From Klebsiella variicola (GTDB lineage Bacteria; Pseudomonadota; Gammaproteobacteria; Enterobacterales; Enterobacteriaceae): 64,000 bases of DNA. Shown in pieces: positions 58,807 through 64,000 of this stretch (positions within the stretch are counted from its first letter, which is position 1; each line of letters opens with the position of its first letter). The stretch is taken from positions 1,302,001-1,366,000 of the forward strand of contig NZ_CP010523.2 of NCBI RefSeq assembly GCF_000828055.2. Reading direction: 5' to 3'. The notes beneath the pieces were generated by a model. That model was not told the origin of the DNA and did no database searches. It was given only the letters and a program-made list of their open reading frames with translations. The translations under genes were made by a program, and so were the position numbers.

Positions 58807-58809
58807 AGG

Positions 58810-60870
58810 TTAGTCGGGTTGTTCGAGTGATTTGAGATAATCGTAAATCGCCATCTGTGCACGCACTTTACGGCGATTGCCGCGCGGCACATAGCGATTA
58901 CTCAGTTCTTTATCAAGATAGCGCGCTTTTACCGTATCGTTGAACAAGATATCAAAAATATCCAGCACTCGCTGTTTCAGACGCGGGTCGAGCAGCGGGG
59001 CGGCAACTTCAATACGGTAATCGATGTTACGCGTCATCCAGTCGGCAGAGGAGAGCCAGACCTGTTTATCGCCACCGTTTTCAAAACAGTAGACCCGGTC
59101 GTGCTCGAGGAAACGGTCAACGATGCTAATGACGCGGATATTATCGCTGATGCCTTCCAGTCCAGGGATCAGCGAGCACATGCCGCGGATCAACAGATTG
59201 ACCGGCACGCCGGAGCTGGAGGCGGCGTACAGTCTGTCCACCAGCCCTTTATCCACCAGGTTGTTCAGCTTCAGCGTAATCCCGGAGGGTTGCCCGTTCT
59301 GCGCATTGGCGATCTCGCGATCGATCATCTCATACAGCAGACGGCGCGAGTTCTGCGGCGACACCAGCAGGTAATCGAAGCTGACCGGGCGGTAGGGGTT
59401 TTCAATAAAGTTAAACACGCGGCGGACTTCATTGGTAATGCGCGCATCGGCGGTTAACAGCGAATAGTCGGTGTAGATCCGCGCGGTCTTCTCGTTAAAG
59501 TTACCGGTACCGATATGGGCGTAGCGCACCACCTCATCGCCTTCTTTACGCGAGATAAGGAACAGCTTGGCGTGGATCTTCAGACCCGGCGCGGAGAAGA
59601 TCACGTGGACCCCCGCTTCCGTCAGGCGTTTCGCCCAGTGAATGTTAGCCTCTTCATCGAAGCGTGCCTGCAGCTCCACCACCACGGTGACTTTTTTACC
59701 GTTATGGGCGGCGTGGATCATCGCGTCAATGATGCGCGAATCTTTGGCTACACGGTAGATGTTGATTTTGATCGCCAGTACGCTGGGGTCGAACGAGGCC
59801 TGACGCAGCAGCTCCAGCACATGCTCAAAAGTGTGATAGGGATAGTAGAGCAGGACGTCGCGTTCGCGGATGGCGTCGAAGCCGTTGCGGAATTTATCAA
59901 ACCACAGATGACGCAGGCGCGGCATAGGCTTATTGACCAGATTAGCCTTACCCACATTCGGGAAGCCGATAAAGTCTTTAAAGTTGTGGTAGCGGCCGCC
60001 CGGCAGCATCGAGTCGTAATTGGAGATGGAGAGCTTATCGCGCAGCATTTCGACCATCGCGTCCGGCATATCGCGCTGGTAGACGAAGCGAACCGGCTCG
60101 GCGGTCAGGCGCTGCTTGAGGCTGGAAGACATCAGCTCCATCAGGCTCGACTCCATCTCATGCACCAGATCGTACTCGGCGTCACGGGTCATTTTCATCG
60201 AGTAGGCGTTCAGCGCATCGTAATCAAAGAAGCCTTTAAAGATATCATCCAGGCAGTAACGCAGGATGTTATCCAAGAGGATCATTGGCTTACGGCGGCG
60301 CGGCGCCTCCGGCGGCAGATTTACGAAGCGCGGCACTTTGTCTGACGGAATTTCCAGCAGGGCATAGTTGATGTTTTCCCCGCGGATAATCTCTACCGCC
60401 AGATAGGTGTAATCATCTTTCAGGAACTGCACGAGGTCCGTTTCGCGGTTAATCAGGATCGGCGAGATATGCTGACGCAAATACTGTTTGAAGTAGTTGC
60501 GCAGCCAGGCCTGCTGATTGACGGACAGCTGGCGCTCGTTGATGAGGAAGATCTGGTTGCGCGCCATCTCCAGCAGCAGTTCGTTATACAGACTATCGAA
60601 TTCCTGATCGGCCTTCAGAACGCGGGCCTGGATTTTGCCTAACAGGTGGCGAGAATGGGCGGTACTGCCTTGTTCTTCACTGATAATAATCCGGCGCTTA
60701 AGCTCAGCGAAGCGCACTTTGTAAAACTCATCAAGGTTGTTGGAGTAGATCCCTAAGAAGCGCATGCGCTCAATCAGCGGGTTACTTTTGTCCGCCGCTT
60801 CCTGCAGCACGCGTTCGTTAAAAGACAACCAGCTGAGTTCTTTTTCGATGTATAGCTTTTCCTGGCCCAT
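58810..60870 (-). CDS. ppk: Polyphosphate kinase 1
   Basis: A 686-residue enzyme that polymerises ATP gamma-phosphate into polyphosphate. The N-terminal region ([19 protein letters not shown]) is followed by phospholipase D-like catalytic domains, with the autophosphorylated histidine in [12 protein letters not shown] and the second motif [20 protein letters not shown]. It heads the ppk-ppx operon and is preceded by a Pho-box-like sequence, indicating induction under phosphate starvation. Confidence 0.97.
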   Translation of the reverse strand: MGQEKLYIEKELSWLSFNERVLQEAADKSNPLIERMRFLGIYSNNLDEFYKVRFAELKRRIIISEEQGSTAHSRHLLGKIQARVLKADQEFDSLYNELLLEMARNQIFLINERQLSVNQQAWLRNYFKQYLRQHISPILINRETDLVQFLKDDYTYLAVEIIRGENINYALLEIPSDKVPRFVNLPPEAPRRRKPMILLDNILRYCLDDIFKGFFDYDALNAYSMKMTRDAEYDLVHEMESSLMELMSSSLKQRLTAEPVRFVYQRDMPDAMVEMLRDKLSISNYDSMLPGGRYHNFKDFIGFPNVGKANLVNKPMPRLRHLWFDKFRNGFDAIRERDVLLYYPYHTFEHVLELLRQASFDPSVLAIKINIYRVAKDSRIIDAMIHAAHNGKKVTVVVELQARFDEEANIHWAKRLTEAGVHVIFSAPGLKIHAKLFLISRKEGDEVVRYAHIGTGNFNEKTARIYTDYSLLTADARITNEVRRVFNFIENPYRPVSFDYLLVSPQNSRRLLYEMIDREIANAQNGQPSGITLKLNNLVDKGLVDRLYAASSSGVPVNLLIRGMCSLIPGLEGISDNIRVISIVDRFLEHDRVYCFENGGDKQVWLSSADWMTRNIDYRIEVAAPLLDPRLKQRVLDIFDILFNDTVKARYLDKELSNRYVPRGNRRKVRAQMAIYDYLKSLEQPD

Positions 60871-60908
60871 TACCGCTCACACTCCGTTTTACTCACAGGA
60901 CGTAGACT

Positions 60909-60961
60909 ATTATGACGAATTTTTCTGCATAGCGATTTACTGTGTCACAACAATATGACAG
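60909..60961 (-). promoter_or_regulatory. Pho box and -10 of the ppk promoter
   Basis: On the minus strand CTGTCATATTGTTGTGAC (60944-60961) consists of a perfect CTGTCATA half and a weaker TTGTGAC half, the direct-repeat pattern bound by PhoB. A third similar unit (ACAGTAAATC) follows. A -10-like CATAAT lies at 60909-60914. PhoB control of ppk has been described in Klebsiella. Confidence 0.65.
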
Positions 60962-61010
60962 TAAGAAGAAATATTTCTGTGAGATGATTGATTAATAAAC
61001 AATTTTAATT

Positions 61011-61044
61011 AAAAAAAAGCCCCGCGACAGGAAAAGGCGGGGCT
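61011..61044 (-). terminator. Terminator of the purMN operon
   Basis: On the minus strand AGCCCCGC...GCGGGGCT followed by a run of eight T residues. Confidence 0.92.
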
Positions 61045-61049
61045 GTTGT

Positions 61050-62773
<1,724 letters not shown>

Positions 62774-62783
62774 CTAACAGGGA

Positions 62784-62799
62784 AAGCAAACGTTTGCGA
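62784..62799 (-). promoter_or_regulatory. PurR operator of purMN
   Basis: AAGCAAACGTTTGCGA is a near-ideal PurR palindrome (GCAAACGTTTGC core), about 60 bases upstream of purM. Confidence 0.9.
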
Positions 62800-62842
62800 G
62801 CCTGCTTTACAGTCGGCGTGAAACAGCGGATGGATGGTCAAA

Positions 62843-62932
62843 TTTGATACTGCTCACGAAAATGAAACCGGGTACAGTCTTGTGCTTGCCTCAGCGTAAA
62901 GGAATCCTCATCATAAAACTGAAACCGGTTTC
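62843..62932 (+). promoter_or_regulatory. CRP-like site and two LacI-family operators before bglK
   Basis: TTTGATACTGCTCACG (62843-62858) matches the CRP consensus at eight of ten core bases. GAAACCGGTTTC (62921-62932) is a perfect 12-bp LacI/GalR-family palindrome, and GAAACCGGGTAC (62864-62875) is an imperfect second copy, 57 bases upstream. The layout suggests a CRP-activated beta-glucoside operon repressed by an AscG- or CelR-like protein encoded elsewhere. The remaining spacer shows nothing else. Confidence 0.6.
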
Positions 62933-62988
62933 TGTGTTGGTTTGCCACGCATTTTGCCAGTGATTGACGCTGGTCAGGAGAGGGATGA

Positions 62989-63882
62989 ATGAAAATTGCG
63001 GCATTTGATATCGGTGGCACCGCATTAAAGATGGGCGTGATGACCCGCGATGGCAGGCTACTGGAAAGCGCGAAGCAGTCGATCAATGACAGCGATGGCG
63101 ATCATATCTTACAGGTAATGCTGTCATGGCTGGCGGCCCACCCGTCGTGTGAAGGGGTAGCCATCAGCGCGCCAGGCTATGTTGAGCCGCACAGCGGCTT
63201 TATCACCATGGGCGGCGCTATTCGTCGATTTGATAACTTCGCCATGAAAGCATGGCTTGAAGCCCGGACCGGACTGCCGGTCTCAGTTGAAAATGATGCC
63301 AACTGTGTGCTGCTGGCCGAGCGCTGGCAGGGCAAAGCGGCGGAAATGGCCAATTTTCTGGTACTCACCATTGGCACCGGCATTGGTGGGGCGATTTATT
63401 GCCATCATCAGTTGGTTCACGGGGCGCGTTTTCGCGCCGGTGAGTTCGGCTACATGCTCACCGACCGTCCCGGCGGACGCGATCCTCGTCGCTATTCGAT
63501 GAATGAGAACTGCACCCTCAGAGTGCTGCGCCATCGCTATGCGGAACATATCGCTGCGCCGCTGGAGAGCGTGACAGGCGAAATGATTTTTGACCGCTAT
63601 GACGCCGGCGACCCGGTTTGCCAGCGTCTGGTCGCCGAGTTCTTCAATGGCCTGGGCCATGGCCTTTATAACCTCGTTAATATCTTCGATCCGCAGACCA
63701 TTTTTATCGGCGGCGGCATTGTGGAACGTCCAGGATTTCTGGCGCTGCTGCGCCAGCATCTGGCCTGGTTTGGCATTGCCGACTATCTCGATACCGTCAG
63801 TCACGGCAACGATGCCGGCCTGATTGGCGCGGTTTACCATTTCAATCAGCACTATCGTTCGCCTGGCGACGATCGACATTAG
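62989..63882 (+). CDS. bglK: Beta-glucoside kinase (ROK family)
   Basis: A 297-residue ROK sugar kinase. The phosphate-binding motif AAFDIGGTALKMGVM opens the protein, the catalytic Asp is in VENDANCVLLAERW, and the second ATP loop is LTIGTGIGGAIYCHH. The zinc-binding CxCGxxGC of many ROK proteins is absent. Length and context match K. pneumoniae BglK, which phosphorylates cellobiose and other beta-glucosides at C6 of the non-reducing glucose. The next gene encodes a GH1 enzyme that would split the phosphorylated product. Confidence 0.88.
   Translation: MKIAAFDIGGTALKMGVMTRDGRLLESAKQSINDSDGDHILQVMLSWLAAHPSCEGVAISAPGYVEPHSGFITMGGAIRRFDNFAMKAWLEARTGLPVSVENDANCVLLAERWQGKAAEMANFLVLTIGTGIGGAIYCHHQLVHGARFRAGEFGYMLTDRPGGRDPRRYSMNENCTLRVLRHRYAEHIAAPLESVTGEMIFDRYDAGDPVCQRLVAEFFNGLGHGLYNLVNIFDPQTIFIGGGIVERPGFLALLRQHLAWFGIADYLDTVSHGNDAGLIGAVYHFNQHYRSPGDDRH

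Positions 63883-64000
<118 letters not shown>

Overview
The window reads as chromosomal DNA of a Klebsiella (K. pneumoniae complex or a close relative). Gene content and order follow the Escherichia coli glnB-to-purM segment (glnB, hmp, glyA, yphA, hcaT, csiE, suhB, trmJ, isc-hsc, pepB, sseB, sseA, yfhM, pbpC, ndk, rlmN, rodZ, ispG, hisS, yfgM, bamB, der, yfgJ, xseA, guaB, guaA, yfgG, yfgF, ppx, ppk, purN, purM). The proteins are very close to, but not identical with, the E. coli ones. A bglK-type ROK kinase at the right end, Klebsiella-style REP palindromes and a Pho box before ppk support the genus. There are no tRNA or rRNA genes, no CRISPR array and no intact mobile element.

Layout. 0-5 kb: end of glnB, then divergent hmp and glyA sharing a region with NsrR-, MetR- and PurR-like sites, then yphA and an hcaT that has lost its usual hca neighbours. 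5-9 kb: csiE, then a plus-strand metal-transport cluster (a DUF1007 periplasmic protein overlapping a NicO-family exporter-like protein, then an uncharacterised membrane protein). 9-17 kb: suhB, trmJ and the complete iron-sulfur assembly operon iscRSUA-hscBA-fdx-iscX, with two type-1 IscR boxes upstream, then pepB. 18-28 kb: sseB, a second uncharacterised membrane protein paralogous to the one at 8 kb, sseA, and the yfhM-pbpC pair. 28-43 kb: ndk, a repeat-rich gap, rlmN-rodZ-ispG-hisS-yfgM-bamB-der, an accessory oxidoreductase, yfgJ, divergent xseA and guaBA.

43.9-52 kb is a foreign island inserted just after guaA. It carries an apparently intact benzoylformate decarboxylase, an aromatic-acid:H+ symporter, a benzaldehyde/vanillin-type aldehyde dehydrogenase, a ketopantoate-reductase-like protein and a divergent LysR regulator. 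Together these would import an aryl-glyoxylate, decarboxylate it to an aryl aldehyde and oxidise that to an aryl carboxylate. Around them lie relics: an AraC regulator fragment, a frameshifted OprD-type porin, a transposase fragment and a decayed WYL regulator. The gene set looks Pseudomonas-derived. No mandelate dehydrogenase, racemase or benzoate-degrading gene is present in the window.

52-64 kb: a divergent MFS/LysR pair, yfgG, the c-di-GMP phosphodiesterase yfgF behind a textbook FNR-dependent promoter, the polyphosphate operon ppk-ppx, the purine operon purMN, and the start of a beta-glucoside operon (bglK plus a truncated GH1 phospho-beta-glucosidase) with CRP- and LacI-family operator-like sites.

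The observations most worth following up are the aromatic island and its decayed edges, the pair of paralogous orphan membrane proteins that share a PGxxK-type motif with the neighbouring NicO protein, and a compact 75-nt predicted RNA structure in the leader of one of them.
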